Source of the DNA: a virus
Virus record (IMG/VR): IMGVR_UViG_3300035206_000570
Coordinates: 1-23,061 of that record
Direction: 5' to 3' (one strand)
DNA length: 23,061 bases
Shown here piece after piece: positions 6,166-14,995 of the stretch. How positions within the stretch are numbered: the stretch's first letter is position 1; each line of letters opens with the position of its first letter. Both the position numbers and the translations under genes were made by a program. Below the pieces are notes generated by a model. That model was given only the letters and a program-made list of their open reading frames with translations. It had not been told where the DNA came from and searched no databases.

Positions 6166-8341
6166 GACTACCCTCCAACTCGGGGCCGACCTCTCCAAGC
6201 TGCGGCGGGAGCTGGCGAAGCTCCCGAACATGACGGAGAAGGCCGCGCAGCAGGCGCTCATCGCTCTGGAGAAGCAGGTCAACAAAGCCGAGAAGGCCGC
6301 GAAGGCTGCTAACGCCCGCCTGAAGAAGAGCGGCAAGGACACGGTGGGCAGCCTGCGTGGAGTCGAGGAGGCGGCCGGCGACGCCGACGCCGCGATCAAG
6401 GGCGTCGGCGGGGCGGTCGGGTTGTTCGTCCCCGAGCTCGAGGACGCCGCGATCGTGGTCGCCGAGATGGGTGCGGGCATCGAGGGCATGATCCGGATGG
6501 GCCGCGCTGCGCTTCCGGTGCTGGGCGCGATGGCGCTCGCCGCTGCCGCCGCTGGCGCGGCGTACAAGGTGTGGTCCGAACGCACAGAGCGGCTGAAGGC
6601 GAACACTGCCGCGGTGGCCGCGGCGACCGGGCACCACCGCACCATGGTGGACAAGATCCGCAGTGCCAGGGAGGATCTGCTCGTCACGCTGGGGAAGGTC
6701 AGCGAGAAAGAGCGCGAGATCATGGCCGTCCGGCGCGCGGCGCTGATCGAGGCCAGCCCGCGACTCCAGGAGTTGACCACGCAGATCACGGCGCAGCAGC
6801 TCGCCGTCGACAAGTCGAAGCGGTCCTACGACGCAGCGGCCGCCTCCGCCGCGGCCGCTGCTGACTCTGGAGACATGGTGGCAGGTGCCACCGCTCGGGG
6901 CTCCCAGCAGCTTCAGGCTTCAGCCAAGTCGCGCGCGAAGTCGCTCAAGAAGGAGCGCCACGAGCTGGAGAAGCTGGAAGGGCAGCGAGCGCAGGCGATC
7001 GCGGACATGGGGGAGTTGATCGCAGTCGGCATCCAAGACATCGAGATGACCGACAAGGCGACCAAGGCCGCCGCCGCCGCCGCTGCCGCCATCAGCGACC
7101 AACGCGAGGAGCGCTCTCGCCTGATCACCCTGATTAATGCCCAGCGCGACCTGGAAGGCCAACTCGGCGCTGCGTCGATCGCTGCCGCCCAGGCCCAGGC
7201 CGGCGCGCTGACGTCTGTGGATGCCGCTCTCGCAGATCAGGAGATGGCGATCCTGCGCGCGCAGGCGACCTACGATGAGGCGGCCGCCGCGCGGGTCCAG
7301 GCGATGGCACGCGAGGAGGCGCTGATGCGCAACCTCGGTACCGCCTCCGATGCCCTGGCACAGCGAGAGAAGGCCATCCAAGCGGAGTATGAGCGCAAGC
7401 TCAGCCTCATCGCGCAGATGGAGGAGGCTGGCGTCAGCCTGGAGGAGCGGGAGGCTAAGGCGTCCGCCGTAGAGTTGGAGCGTGAGCAGCAGATCGCGAC
7501 GATTCGGCAGGAGAACGAGCGCATCCACCTGGCGATGATTGAGGCGCGATCTGAGGCTGAGCGGCTGGCGATGGAGGACGCCGCGCGAGCCGCCGAGGAG
7601 ATGCGGGAGCGGATGCGGGAGGTCATGGGTATGGCGACAGCCTCTGTTGCAGCCCTCGGCGGCTTGGCTGCGGAGAACTCGCAGGCCTCCGAGCAGCGGG
7701 CTGAGGAGTCTGCAGCGCGCCATGAGGACATCCTGACGGCCCTCGATGAGGCGCAGACCGAGTTGACTACGGCGTCTTCCACACGTGAGCGGGACGCTGC
7801 GGAGGCGAAGATCGCCATCCTGCAGGAACAGGCCGCAGCGGAGAAGGAGCGCCAACGGCAGGCAGAACAGGCCGCAGAGCGGGCCGCTCGGGTGGCCCGT
7901 GCCCTGTCGATGATGCAGATTATCGGCTCCACCGCCAGCGCCATCACCAAGGAGATGGAGAAGGGGTTTCCGGCAGCGATCCCAGGTATGGCGCTGGCCG
8001 CGATCACTGGCGGTGCACAGCTCGCCAAGGCCGCAGCGCAGCCCACATCGTTCGACGTAGGCGGCATCATCGGCCGCGGCGGGATGGTGACGTCAGCTCC
8101 TGACCAGGTGCCGATCCGAGCCCTGCCCGGTGAGGCCGTGCTGAACCGCTCCGCGGTCTCTGCGCTGGGTGAACGGGGCGTGGAGAGGCTGAATCGTGGA
8201 GACTCGGGCGGGGGGCTCACCGTGGTCCCTGTCCCGACCTACCGACATTTCGATCGCTTCTACTCTGCGGAGGTCAGGCGAGGCGGAAGCCTGTCGCGCT
8301 CGATCCGAGGGTCGCGCCGAATCGGTCAGCGGGAGGTCTGA
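6158..8341 (+). CDS. Tape measure protein
   Basis: A 727-residue, Ala/Glu/Lys-rich, almost wholly helical protein, the longest coiled-coil in the window. It fills the tail lumen and sets tail length. A hydrophobic segment (about residues 116-138) and a second one (about 607-628) fit membrane-insertion elements used in DNA ejection. The C-terminus has the usual tape measure signature DQVPIRALPGEAVLNRSAV. Using the known scaling of about 1.5 Å per residue, the tail should be near 110 nm. A strong AGGAGG ribosome site lies within the upstream gene. No peptidoglycan hydrolase motif is seen. Confidence 0.9.
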   Translation: MAETTLQLGADLSKLRRELAKLPNMTEKAAQQALIALEKQVNKAEKAAKAANARLKKSGKDTVGSLRGVEEAAGDADAAIKGVGGAVGLFVPELEDAAIVVAEMGAGIEGMIRMGRAALPVLGAMALAAAAAGAAYKVWSERTERLKANTAAVAAATGHHRTMVDKIRSAREDLLVTLGKVSEKEREIMAVRRAALIEASPRLQELTTQITAQQLAVDKSKRSYDAAAASAAAAADSGDMVAGATARGSQQLQASAKSRAKSLKKERHELEKLEGQRAQAIADMGELIAVGIQDIEMTDKATKAAAAAAAAISDQREERSRLITLINAQRDLEGQLGAASIAAAQAQAGALTSVDAALADQEMAILRAQATYDEAAAARVQAMAREEALMRNLGTASDALAQREKAIQAEYERKLSLIAQMEEAGVSLEEREAKASAVELEREQQIATIRQENERIHLAMIEARSEAERLAMEDAARAAEEMRERMREVMGMATASVAALGGLAAENSQASEQRAEESAARHEDILTALDEAQTELTTASSTRERDAAEAKIAILQEQAAAEKERQRQAEQAAERAARVARALSMMQIIGSTASAITKEMEKGFPAAIPGMALAAITGGAQLAKAAAQPTSFDVGGIIGRGGMVTSAPDQVPIRALPGEAVLNRSAVSALGERGVERLNRGDSGGGLTVVPVPTYRHFDRFYSAEVRRGGSLSRSIRGSRRIGQREV

Positions 8342-8342
8342 C

Positions 8343-11300
8343 ATGGCGACCGACAAGACCGGCACAACCTGGCGCGGCCTGCTGATTCAAGACCCGCGGA
8401 TCTCCGAGGTTTGGGAGGAGCAGAGCAACTACACCCAGGCTGATCCCCAGCCCGGTGAGGTTGAGGCGCAGAGCTTGGATACCCGCCTGGTGCTGGCCCC
8501 CGCGGGCTCCATGACTGCGGCACAGTCGCTGCGCATCCAGACGCAGGAGCCTGGACACCCAGGCCCGGGCGGCGGTGGGTTCGTGTGGCGCGAGGCTGCC
8601 GACGGCTCCACGGAGTACCGCGGCAGAGACGTCCCAAACGTGATCACAGGCTACGAGGCCCTGGAGTGGGTCAATGCGGTCACGACGATCACAGCGACCA
8701 AGGACCCACACATCGTCACGCTGTCCGATGGCACGCTGGTGGTGATCTACCAGGATGCGATCTCGGGCTTCCAGCGTCTTCGGGTGAAGACTCGTACCCC
8801 TGGCGGATCATGGTCGTCAGCGACAACGGTTCGCTCTGATGTGACGCTCACAGCGGACTACCTGCCTTGTCTGGCCGTCCTCCCGGGTGACGAGCTGATC
8901 GCGGCGCACCGCTACGTTGAGAGCGCGCAGGACGAAGAGAACGTCAGGGTCTACCGCTCCACCGACAAGGGGACGTCGTGGTCCCTGGTGAGCACCGGAG
9001 CGCTGCGGACGCCCATCAGTAACGACGCCAGCACCGGCTACCTCTGGCGCCGGATGCGGATGGCGTACATGGGTGGCCAGGTGCTCCTGATGGTCGACGT
9101 CATCTACAACGGGGCATCCAATACACGAGACCGGTATTTCCAGTACGCCTCCGACTCGTTCGGCGGCCGCTTCGACCAGGTCGAGGCTGGGCCCGACCTC
9201 CTGTGGGTAGCGTTCCCATCTGTCCTATCAATAGGGACCGCGTTCGTTGTGGCCTACATCGGTGAAGATACGGGGCCCGATCTTCGCGCTGTCCGCGTGT
9301 TGGCTGGAGCGTTTCAACCGTTCTCGACGGCCGAGGAGAAACGTATAAACGAGCCCTACATCTACCACGGAGAGCCAGACGCAGGCCTCGACTACCTGGT
9401 AGACGGCGACGGAGCCGCACTGATCGCTTCGGACGGGGCGTTGTACGTCCTCTCGCGAATCGTACTCGATGCCGGCCTCACCAACTACTACAACTGGTGC
9501 ACGATCGCGCGGTCCTACGACCTGGGGGAGACCTGGGAGTCGTTGGGGTCTACATCAATCCTGATCGCGAAGACCGACGGGGTCTGGTATCAAGCGGACC
9601 CCACCAACCCGCCAGCGGTGACGACGACGCACCCGGTCAACTTCTCGGCGGCCGAGAGTGAGGGCCGTATCGTGGTGGTTTGCAACCACGCCGCCAACCC
9701 GGGAACCGAGGGCGCCAGCTTGTCTGCGCTGTACCTGGGGGGAGCATCCCAGGTGACGATGCCGGGCACGCGAGACGCCCGCAAGGACGCCACCCGTTCT
9801 ACATGGGATCAGGTGGGCCTGCCCTGGGATCTGCCTGGCGACACCGTCTGGACTGGCGCTGGAGTGGCTACTACCGAGCAGCTCGCCAACGCCCGGCTGG
9901 AGCTGGTGTGCGCGGCCGGGGAGACCCGGCGCTACAGCATCACCCCGACGGCGACTGTCGACGAGGGCCTCATCGTCCGTCACACGCTGGAGGTGAACGC
10001 CGGGGGTGATGACGCCGCTGACCGGATCAACATCCGCGTCCGGCTGGACGACGGGGTCAGCGGCTATGACATCGCGGTCCGCTTCGACGTCGCTGGGTTC
10101 TCCGTCTACGATCGAACCGCAGCCGCGAACGTTGGATCGCTAGTGTTCGTCGCTAAAGAGATCGACATCATCATCGCGCTCGGGAAAGGCAAGGTCGCGA
10201 CCTGGTACCGGACGCGCAGCCACAACGCCGATCGTGAGTGGACGGCCGGCCCCGCGGGAACGGTGAGCAACAGCGGCGTCCCGGTCGGGAGCAATCTGAT
10301 CCGTTGGGGCGTAGTCGCCACGGGTGCCGCGACAGCAGACGTATACTGGTACGAGTGGCACGCGATCACTGGGGGCACTGTCGGGCCGGGTTTGCACGAC
10401 GGCTTCACCAACCCCGATGACCTATTCCCCGCCTACTACCCGGGCTTGGGGTTCAAGGCGTGGGTTGATGGGGGTGCCGCGATTCGGGCTGCTGACGGCC
10501 CCGCCTTCAGCGGCGATGAGTACAACTACGATGCGCGCTACGGCTTCCCTGTTGAGCGTATCTTCCCCGCGGAGAGCCCGACACCACGGGTCCGGTGGCG
10601 CTCAACAGACACCGGTGAGCAACAGATCGCGTTCAAGCTTGATGACGGCCTGGGGGCCTTCGACGATAGCGGGCCCGGAAACGACACTATCGGGTTCTGC
10701 TTCTTAGGGGCCAACTTCCGCACCGGCAAGATCCAGGGCTACGTGGCCCTCTCGGGCTGGACTGACCTGGTGACGTTTGATGCCGCCGCCGAGACAACCC
10801 CGCTGGTGGGTGGCTGGGTGAGGGAGGGGAACACCCTCGTCCAGGGTGGGGGCCTTGACGACGACGGCCCGATCTTCGAGGCGGGCGAATTCGCGGGCGG
10901 CTACGTGGACATGGGTGGCACGACGTTCCGGCGAATCGTGACCAACACCGGCGGCATGGGTGGCGCCGGAGGCTACGCCGGCAAGCACTCCACCATCATT
11001 CTTGATGGCGTAGAACTCACCGATCCGGTGTCTGGTGTTGTGATGCGGGTGGTTCCACGTAACTTCACCGTCCTACTCAACCTGCTCGGGGCGAGGTACG
11101 CCGGCTACCGTGTGGTTATCGACGCACAGTCCAACCCCGACGGCTACTTTGAGTTGGGGAACCTCATCGCTGGATGGGTGGAGGTCTTCGGTCACCAATA
11201 CAGCCGAGGGCGGGTCATCGAGGTGGAGGCGGGCGCAGGGGCCGCGCGCTCCTCTGACAACGTGACCCGTTCTCGGTTCATCTCCCCACCAGCGCGAATC

Positions 11301-11678
11301 GTGGAGTTGGCCTGGGTGGAGGGTGTGGACACGGGGCAGATCTGGGGCGACAGCGCCAGCCCGGACTACATCAAGGCGAGCACGTCGATGGGCGCTGAGG
11401 CTGTGGCGCTGACTCGGGATACCCCGCTCCAGCTCGCCGGGCTGGTGGATATTCTCCATCGGCAGGGGTCGGCCGATAATCCCACCGTGGTCTACCTGCC
11501 CTCTGTCGGCGTCGTCACCAACGGCACCGACGTCATCACGTTTGGGCGACGCCGCAGCTTCATGGCTGGGCGGGTTGATCCCCAGATTCGACTTGAGAGC
11601 GTGCTTGGAGACGAGAACGCCCACAGCCTTGGTGAGGTCTTCCGGGTCGCGCGCGCGATCATCCGGGAGATGGTCTGA
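8343..11678 (+). CDS. Large tail protein with Asp-box β-propeller and lectin-like regions
   Basis: A 1111-residue protein, 1 nt after the tape measure stop. A longer frame reaches 147 nt upstream, but the ATG used here has a GGGAGG site and avoids a long overlap. Two sialidase-type Asp-boxes are visible: S206-T-D-K-G-T-S-W213 and S391-Y-D-L-G-E-T-W398 (S-x-D-x-G-x-[TS]-W), within a β-rich region of about residues 100-500 that would suit a six- or seven-bladed propeller. About residues 500-690 look like a concanavalin/LamG-type jelly roll (IRVRLDDGVSGYDIAVRF), followed by a Gly/aromatic-rich domain. The C-terminus ends in a basic segment. Likely a tail tip or receptor-binding protein that contacts surface glycans; catalytic residues of a sialidase cannot be assigned. 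Confidence 0.72.
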   Translation: MATDKTGTTWRGLLIQDPRISEVWEEQSNYTQADPQPGEVEAQSLDTRLVLAPAGSMTAAQSLRIQTQEPGHPGPGGGGFVWREAADGSTEYRGRDVPNVITGYEALEWVNAVTTITATKDPHIVTLSDGTLVVIYQDAISGFQRLRVKTRTPGGSWSSATTVRSDVTLTADYLPCLAVLPGDELIAAHRYVESAQDEENVRVYRSTDKGTSWSLVSTGALRTPISNDASTGYLWRRMRMAYMGGQVLLMVDVIYNGASNTRDRYFQYASDSFGGRFDQVEAGPDLLWVAFPSVLSIGTAFVVAYIGEDTGPDLRAVRVLAGAFQPFSTAEEKRINEPYIYHGEPDAGLDYLVDGDGAALIASDGALYVLSRIVLDAGLTNYYNWCTIARSYDLGETWESLGSTSILIAKTDGVWYQADPTNPPAVTTTHPVNFSAAESEGRIVVVCNHAANPGTEGASLSALYLGGASQVTMPGTRDARKDATRSTWDQVGLPWDLPGDTVWTGAGVATTEQLANARLELVCAAGETRRYSITPTATVDEGLIVRHTLEVNAGGDDAADRINIRVRLDDGVSGYDIAVRFDVAGFSVYDRTAAANVGSLVFVAKEIDIIIALGKGKVATWYRTRSHNADREWTAGPAGTVSNSGVPVGSNLIRWGVVATGAATADVYWYEWHAITGGTVGPGLHDGFTNPDDLFPAYYPGLGFKAWVDGGAAIRAADGPAFSGDEYNYDARYGFPVERIFPAESPTPRVRWRSTDTGEQQIAFKLDDGLGAFDDSGPGNDTIGFCFLGANFRTGKIQGYVALSGWTDLVTFDAAAETTPLVGGWVREGNTLVQGGGLDDDGPIFEAGEFAGGYVDMGGTTFRRIVTNTGGMGGAGGYAGKHSTIILDGVELTDPVSGVVMRVVPRNFTVLLNLLGARYAGYRVVIDAQSNPDGYFELGNLIAGWVEVFGHQYSRGRVIEVEAGAGAARSSDNVTRSRFISPPARIVELAWVEGVDTGQIWGDSASPDYIKASTSMGAEAVALTRDTPLQLAGLVDILHRQGSADNPTVVYLPSVGVVTNGTDVITFGRRRSFMAGRVDPQIRLESVLGDENAHSLGEVFRVARAIIREMV

Positions 11679-13315
11679 TGCCGGCGCACCACCGCTCCAA
11701 CCTGGTCCGCGGCGGCACCCTGGTCTGGCTGGTCGAGGTGGAGTACGCCGGCCGGCTCCACAGGTGGGCCTCGCTGCCGCTGACGCTCGACTCGGACGAT
11801 GGGGAGCTCACCTTCTTTGGTGAGCTGGGTGACGTGCAATTCGCCGAGACGATGGACCGCCTGTCGACCAGCGTGTCAGCGGCGGAGGTGTCGATCGAGC
11901 TACTGTTCCCCGTCAACCTGATTCAGGCCCATCGGCGGGGCCACCATCTCCAAGGTGCGCTGGCGACCGTGGCGTCCGTCGTCACCCGTGGCGGTGTCCC
12001 GGTCACAGCCTATGAGGGGCGTGTCGTCCACCTCGCTGGCGAGGTTTCCCAGCCGCAGTACGGCGACCCGGAGCGCCATGAGGGCTGGGCCGCTTTCACC
12101 ATCGTGGGAAGCGCTGCCGAGGACGTCGCACGCCTGCTCTCACCAGCGGCGCGCATGGGGCCTGATACGTGGTCGTCGACAGACGGCGCGGTGACCGACA
12201 ACCACGGCAAGCCTTACCCGATCATCATCGGCGCCCCAGGTCAGTACCTCGATGGTGGGGAACTGCGGCGCCACGGGGTCAGCCCTGCCTACCCCGTCGA
12301 ATTCGACTCGACCCCCGGCGCTGGCGTCGAGAGGCTGCTCATCGCGGGCCACCATGTGACCGAGACGACGGTCGGAATTGCTGCCGATGACGAGCCAATG
12401 TTCTTCGCGTCCGCTGAGAACACCGCGGACAACTTGGGGCACGCCGTCGCTGTGGTGGACATCACCGGCGCCTCGGCCGGCGTGCGCGAGGCCAACAGCT
12501 ACCGGATCGCCTGGTACATTGCGGTCGGCCACGGCCTGTACAACAACTACGGCCCCGGCGGCCTAAGGGGCTTCGGCGACGTGTTGCGCTGGGCGCTGGC
12601 GCAGTCATCAATCCCCATCGATCACGGGGCTTTCAGGGCCGCAGCGTTTCGCCTGAATGCCTACAAGATCGATACATTCATCAATGATCCCGACGCGGCG
12701 CCGTGGGACTGGCTGCAGCCCATCCTGGAGCTGCTCCCTATCACCATCCGCCGTGGACCCGCCGGGCTCTACCCTATTCTCCACGACACTGGTGCTGCCA
12801 CGCCAGCAGACGCTGTGTCGATCACCGCGGGCCCCGACTTCCGACGGTTCGGACCGGTGCAGGTGGAGCGCGACACTGCCGACCTGACGACCGAAATCAC
12901 CATCGAGTTCGCGCCGCGGTCCGGCTCCCAGGACTACGGGCGGGTGCTCCACCTGTCCGGCAGCGCCCAGCCACAACTGCGAGGGGAGCGCTCGACGGCC
13001 TACTCTCGCATCGCTGCCTCCCGCCACGGCCCCCGCCGAGAGACCGTCTCGACGCACACGGTCTACGACGAGGCCACCGCCGCCGCCATCCTGCGGGACT
13101 TGGTGCGCGAGCGCTCCTCCGTTGTGCTCACCCTTGAGTACGAGGCCGACCCGTCGTGGGGCTGGCTGCCGCTGGGGGGGGCGGTAGCGCTGACCGACGC
13201 CGGGATGTTCTACACCGACCAGCTCGGCGAGATCGCTGCGAAGCGATGGAGCGGAACCCGCTGGCTGTTCTCCATCCTATTTCTGCTCGACTCCGCTCGA
13301 GACAACCGCGCGTAG
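11678..13315 (+). CDS. Tail hub / baseplate-like protein
   Basis: A 545-residue protein whose ATG shares one base with the preceding TGA. It starts VWLVEVEYAGRLHRWAS, then alternates short β-strands and loops. A segment with GKPYPIIIGAPGQYL at about residues 170-185 and a C-terminal LPLGGAVALTD segment with LYNNYGPGG earlier suggest a hub-like β-barrel protein. Tail hub/distal tail proteins with cleft-like domains follow the tape measure in siphoviruses. The specific family cannot be named with confidence. It may carry the fibre attachment sites. No lysozyme or protease motif is apparent. Confidence 0.62.
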   Translation: MPAHHRSNLVRGGTLVWLVEVEYAGRLHRWASLPLTLDSDDGELTFFGELGDVQFAETMDRLSTSVSAAEVSIELLFPVNLIQAHRRGHHLQGALATVASVVTRGGVPVTAYEGRVVHLAGEVSQPQYGDPERHEGWAAFTIVGSAAEDVARLLSPAARMGPDTWSSTDGAVTDNHGKPYPIIIGAPGQYLDGGELRRHGVSPAYPVEFDSTPGAGVERLLIAGHHVTETTVGIAADDEPMFFASAENTADNLGHAVAVVDITGASAGVREANSYRIAWYIAVGHGLYNNYGPGGLRGFGDVLRWALAQSSIPIDHGAFRAAAFRLNAYKIDTFINDPDAAPWDWLQPILELLPITIRRGPAGLYPILHDTGAATPADAVSITAGPDFRRFGPVQVERDTADLTTEITIEFAPRSGSQDYGRVLHLSGSAQPQLRGERSTAYSRIAASRHGPRRETVSTHTVYDEATAAAILRDLVRERSSVVLTLEYEADPSWGWLPLGGAVALTDAGMFYTDQLGEIAAKRWSGTRWLFSILFLLDSARDNRA

Positions 13316-13324
13316 GAGCCCACC

Positions 13325-13666
13325 ATGGCTGAAATCGACCTCACCGCAGTTAACGCCTACCCCTGGATCTACACCCTGACGGTGGGCACCACCTGGCGGA
13401 AGATCTTGCTCCCCAGTCGGCCCGGCAAGCTCACCGTCATCCCCGAGGGTGAGCAGGGCTTCCTGGCGTTCGACAACAACGGCGACCCCAGCTCGGTGGA
13501 GACCCCCGAGGACGATGGCGCTGTCGGTACCCACCGCATCCCGGTCCCCGCCGACGGATCCGTCGACCCGGCGCTGCGCAAGGGCTACCCGATGGGCGCC
13601 ACGAACGCAGCGTTCGTGGCGCGCTCGTCCACCTCAGGCAGCGTCACGCTCATCCTGGAGCTGTGA
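13325..13666 (+). CDS. Small β-rich virion protein
   Basis: A 113-residue protein, mostly β-strands (YPWIYTLTVGTTWRKILL, then a Gly/Asp loop region, ending SGSVTLILEL). It lacks Cys and charged helices, as expected of a small virion or decoration protein. Its initiation region (AGGAGCCCACCATGGCT) is almost identical to those of the tail tube and fibre genes, suggesting strong expression. The next gene starts with GTG 1 nt after its stop. Function unknown; a fibre-associated or baseplate accessory role is plausible from position. Confidence 0.65.
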   Translation: MAEIDLTAVNAYPWIYTLTVGTTWRKILLPSRPGKLTVIPEGEQGFLAFDNNGDPSSVETPEDDGAVGTHRIPVPADGSVDPALRKGYPMGATNAAFVARSSTSGSVTLILEL

Positions 13667-13667
13667 G

Positions 13668-14417
13668 GTGGCCCGGGTCACGCCATCGCCGGCCACCGCG
13701 GCGCGCACCACCCTCATCGCCCGCTGCGCAGCGCAGGGCAACGTCGACGTCTCCAGCGCCCCCGCAGCCAACTCCCCCCTGTGGGACGGCCTGACCCTGA
13801 CGCAGTTCGCTGCCGTCATGCTGCCCCGGCAGGACGACCTCACAGAGGCCGCGCTGTGGGCGTGGGTTGCCGAGGGGCAGCCCATGGTCCGCCACTCCAA
13901 GATGCGGTCAGGCCGGGACCTGGTCGACGGTATCGAGGTGAAGGTTGGGCGGGGGACCAAAGGCAAGGACACGACCTGGAGGCTGACGACGGATCTGCCG
14001 GTTGGTGGGTACGTCTTGGGTACGACCCCGCTGGAGTGGGATGAGATCCCGGCCCCCAGCGCTCAGGGCGCTGTGCAGCAGGACTACTCCTGCCCCGCCG
14101 CGGCGGTCGTTGGCTCCCCGGTCTACGTCGACGGCACCGACAGCGTCGCCCTGGCGCGCGGTGACGACACAGCGAAGGCGGCCACCCACGTGGTGGCCGA
14201 GAAGTTGACCGCGACCACCTGCCGTGCTGCTGGCGCCGGCCGGGTCTCCGGCCTGTCTGGATTGACGCCAGGCGCGGTCTACTGGTTGGCGGCGACAGGC
14301 GGCACCACCGCCATCGCGCCGCTCGCTGGTGCTGAGGTCCTCGCGCAGCGGCTCGGAGTCGCCGCGTCCGCCACCGATCTCGACCTGGCCATCCAGCGCC
14401 TGCTGATGGTGGTCTGA
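13668..14417 (+). CDS. Putative tail fibre / virion-associated protein
   Basis: A 249-residue protein starting with GTG, placed 7 nt after GGAG. The start was chosen because an in-frame stretch upstream lies inside the preceding gene. The first half is Ala/Arg-rich and helical and includes a segment with PMVRHSKMRSGRDLVDG. The second half is a β-rich module, GSPVYVDGTDSVALARGDD..., with GLTPGAVYWLAATGG, like the small fold found in phage fibres and spike tips. A related module forms the end of the 282-aa fibre at 14996. Ends by overlapping the next ATG by 1 nt. Confidence 0.6.
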   Translation: MARVTPSPATAARTTLIARCAAQGNVDVSSAPAANSPLWDGLTLTQFAAVMLPRQDDLTEAALWAWVAEGQPMVRHSKMRSGRDLVDGIEVKVGRGTKGKDTTWRLTTDLPVGGYVLGTTPLEWDEIPAPSAQGAVQQDYSCPAAAVVGSPVYVDGTDSVALARGDDTAKAATHVVAEKLTATTCRAAGAGRVSGLSGLTPGAVYWLAATGGTTAIAPLAGAEVLAQRLGVAASATDLDLAIQRLLMVV

Positions 14418-14620
14418 TGCTCGTCCTCGAGGATGCCTTTATCGCCGCGTGGGTGCAGATCCGCACCGGGATCGCACCCTCTATCGAGCGCACAGGGCGT
14501 GCCAGGGCGCGCTTCACGTTCCCCGGCGTCGACGCCGACAGGCTCCGCACCGAGTACGCGGCCAGCCATGAAGCCGCCCTCTATGCCACCTTCCAATCCC
14601 TATTGAGGGTGATCCGATGA
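14417..14620 (+). CDS. Small protein, possibly DUF5659-like
   Basis: A 67-residue protein coupled by a TGATG overlap to the upstream gene and by ATGA to the downstream one. The pattern D-A-F-I-A-A-W-V, a Thr-Gly turn, RARFTFPGVDADRLRTEYAA and a short C-terminal helix resembles small phage proteins of the DUF5659 type (A-A-x-L near the N-terminus, F-x-F in the middle, a Tyr/Ser helix after). The resemblance is only pattern-level. Function unknown in that family. Confidence 0.5.
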   Translation: MLVLEDAFIAAWVQIRTGIAPSIERTGRARARFTFPGVDADRLRTEYAASHEAALYATFQSLLRVIR

Positions 14621-14940
14621 AAGAGGCGCCCCCCAGCGCGTTCGCTGTAAACTTCGACGAGTACGACTTCACAGACCCCGAGTCGGTGGCGAGGCTTCGC
14701 GCCAAGGCGAGCGAGGCCCTCGACAACATCGACCAGATGCTGGTCGAGTCCGAGGTCAACTTCAAACAGGGCGCGTCGGTGGCTCAGCAGTTCGTCATGG
14801 ACGCACAGCGGCGTATGGCTGCCCTGGAGGCCAGCTACCAGAAGCACGTCGCGGGGCTGAATGGTGCGCGTCATGCGGCTGACGCCGTGCTACAGTTCTC
14901 GCGGCGCTGCTCTACCTGTCTGGAAAAGGGCTCGGCCTGA
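14617..14940 (+). CDS. Helical protein of unknown function
   Basis: A 107-residue protein. After an acidic N-terminus (FDEYDFTDPESVARLRAK) the rest is predicted helical and probably coiled-coil (about residues 25-90), ending with a C-R-R-C-S-T-C-like cysteine cluster (RRCSTCLEKG). Three nearby cysteines in a cytoplasmic phage protein are unusual and could be metal-binding or redox-active, which is inference. ATGA overlap with the upstream gene and a GAGGG ribosome site support expression. Confidence 0.55.
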   Translation: MKEAPPSAFAVNFDEYDFTDPESVARLRAKASEALDNIDQMLVESEVNFKQGASVAQQFVMDAQRRMAALEASYQKHVAGLNGARHAADAVLQFSRRCSTCLEKGSA

Positions 14941-14942
14941 TC

Positions 14943-14972
14943 GACTGAACTGACTGAACTGATCGCGATCAG
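14943..14972 (+). repeat. Tandem 9-bp repeat followed by 14-bp perfect palindrome
   Basis: GACTGAACT occurs twice head to tail (14943-14951, 14952-14960), followed by the palindrome CTGATCGCGATCAG (14959-14972) and, 5 nt later, a T-rich stretch (CTCTTTTT). The palindrome could fold as a 5-bp stem with a CGCG loop, a weak terminator; or be a protein-binding site. It fills the only non-coding gap between the fibre gene and its upstream neighbour. Confidence 0.4.
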
Positions 14973-14995
14973 ACCCTCTTTTTCAGGAGCCCACC

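Noticed and set aside
5854-6813. 319-codon minus-strand frame across the tape measure start
   Set aside because: Composition dominated by Ala/Ser/Arg due to the complementary strand of a helical Ala/Glu-rich gene; no motif and crosses two sense genes.
7270-8220. 316-codon minus-strand frame in the tape measure gene
   Set aside because: Shadow of the tape measure's third codon positions; no start context and no domain.
8196-8342. Longer N-terminus for the large tail protein
   Set aside because: Would overlap the tape measure gene by 146 nt with Arg/Ser-rich shadow-like sequence; the ATG at 8343 has a GGGAGG site and follows the stop by one base.
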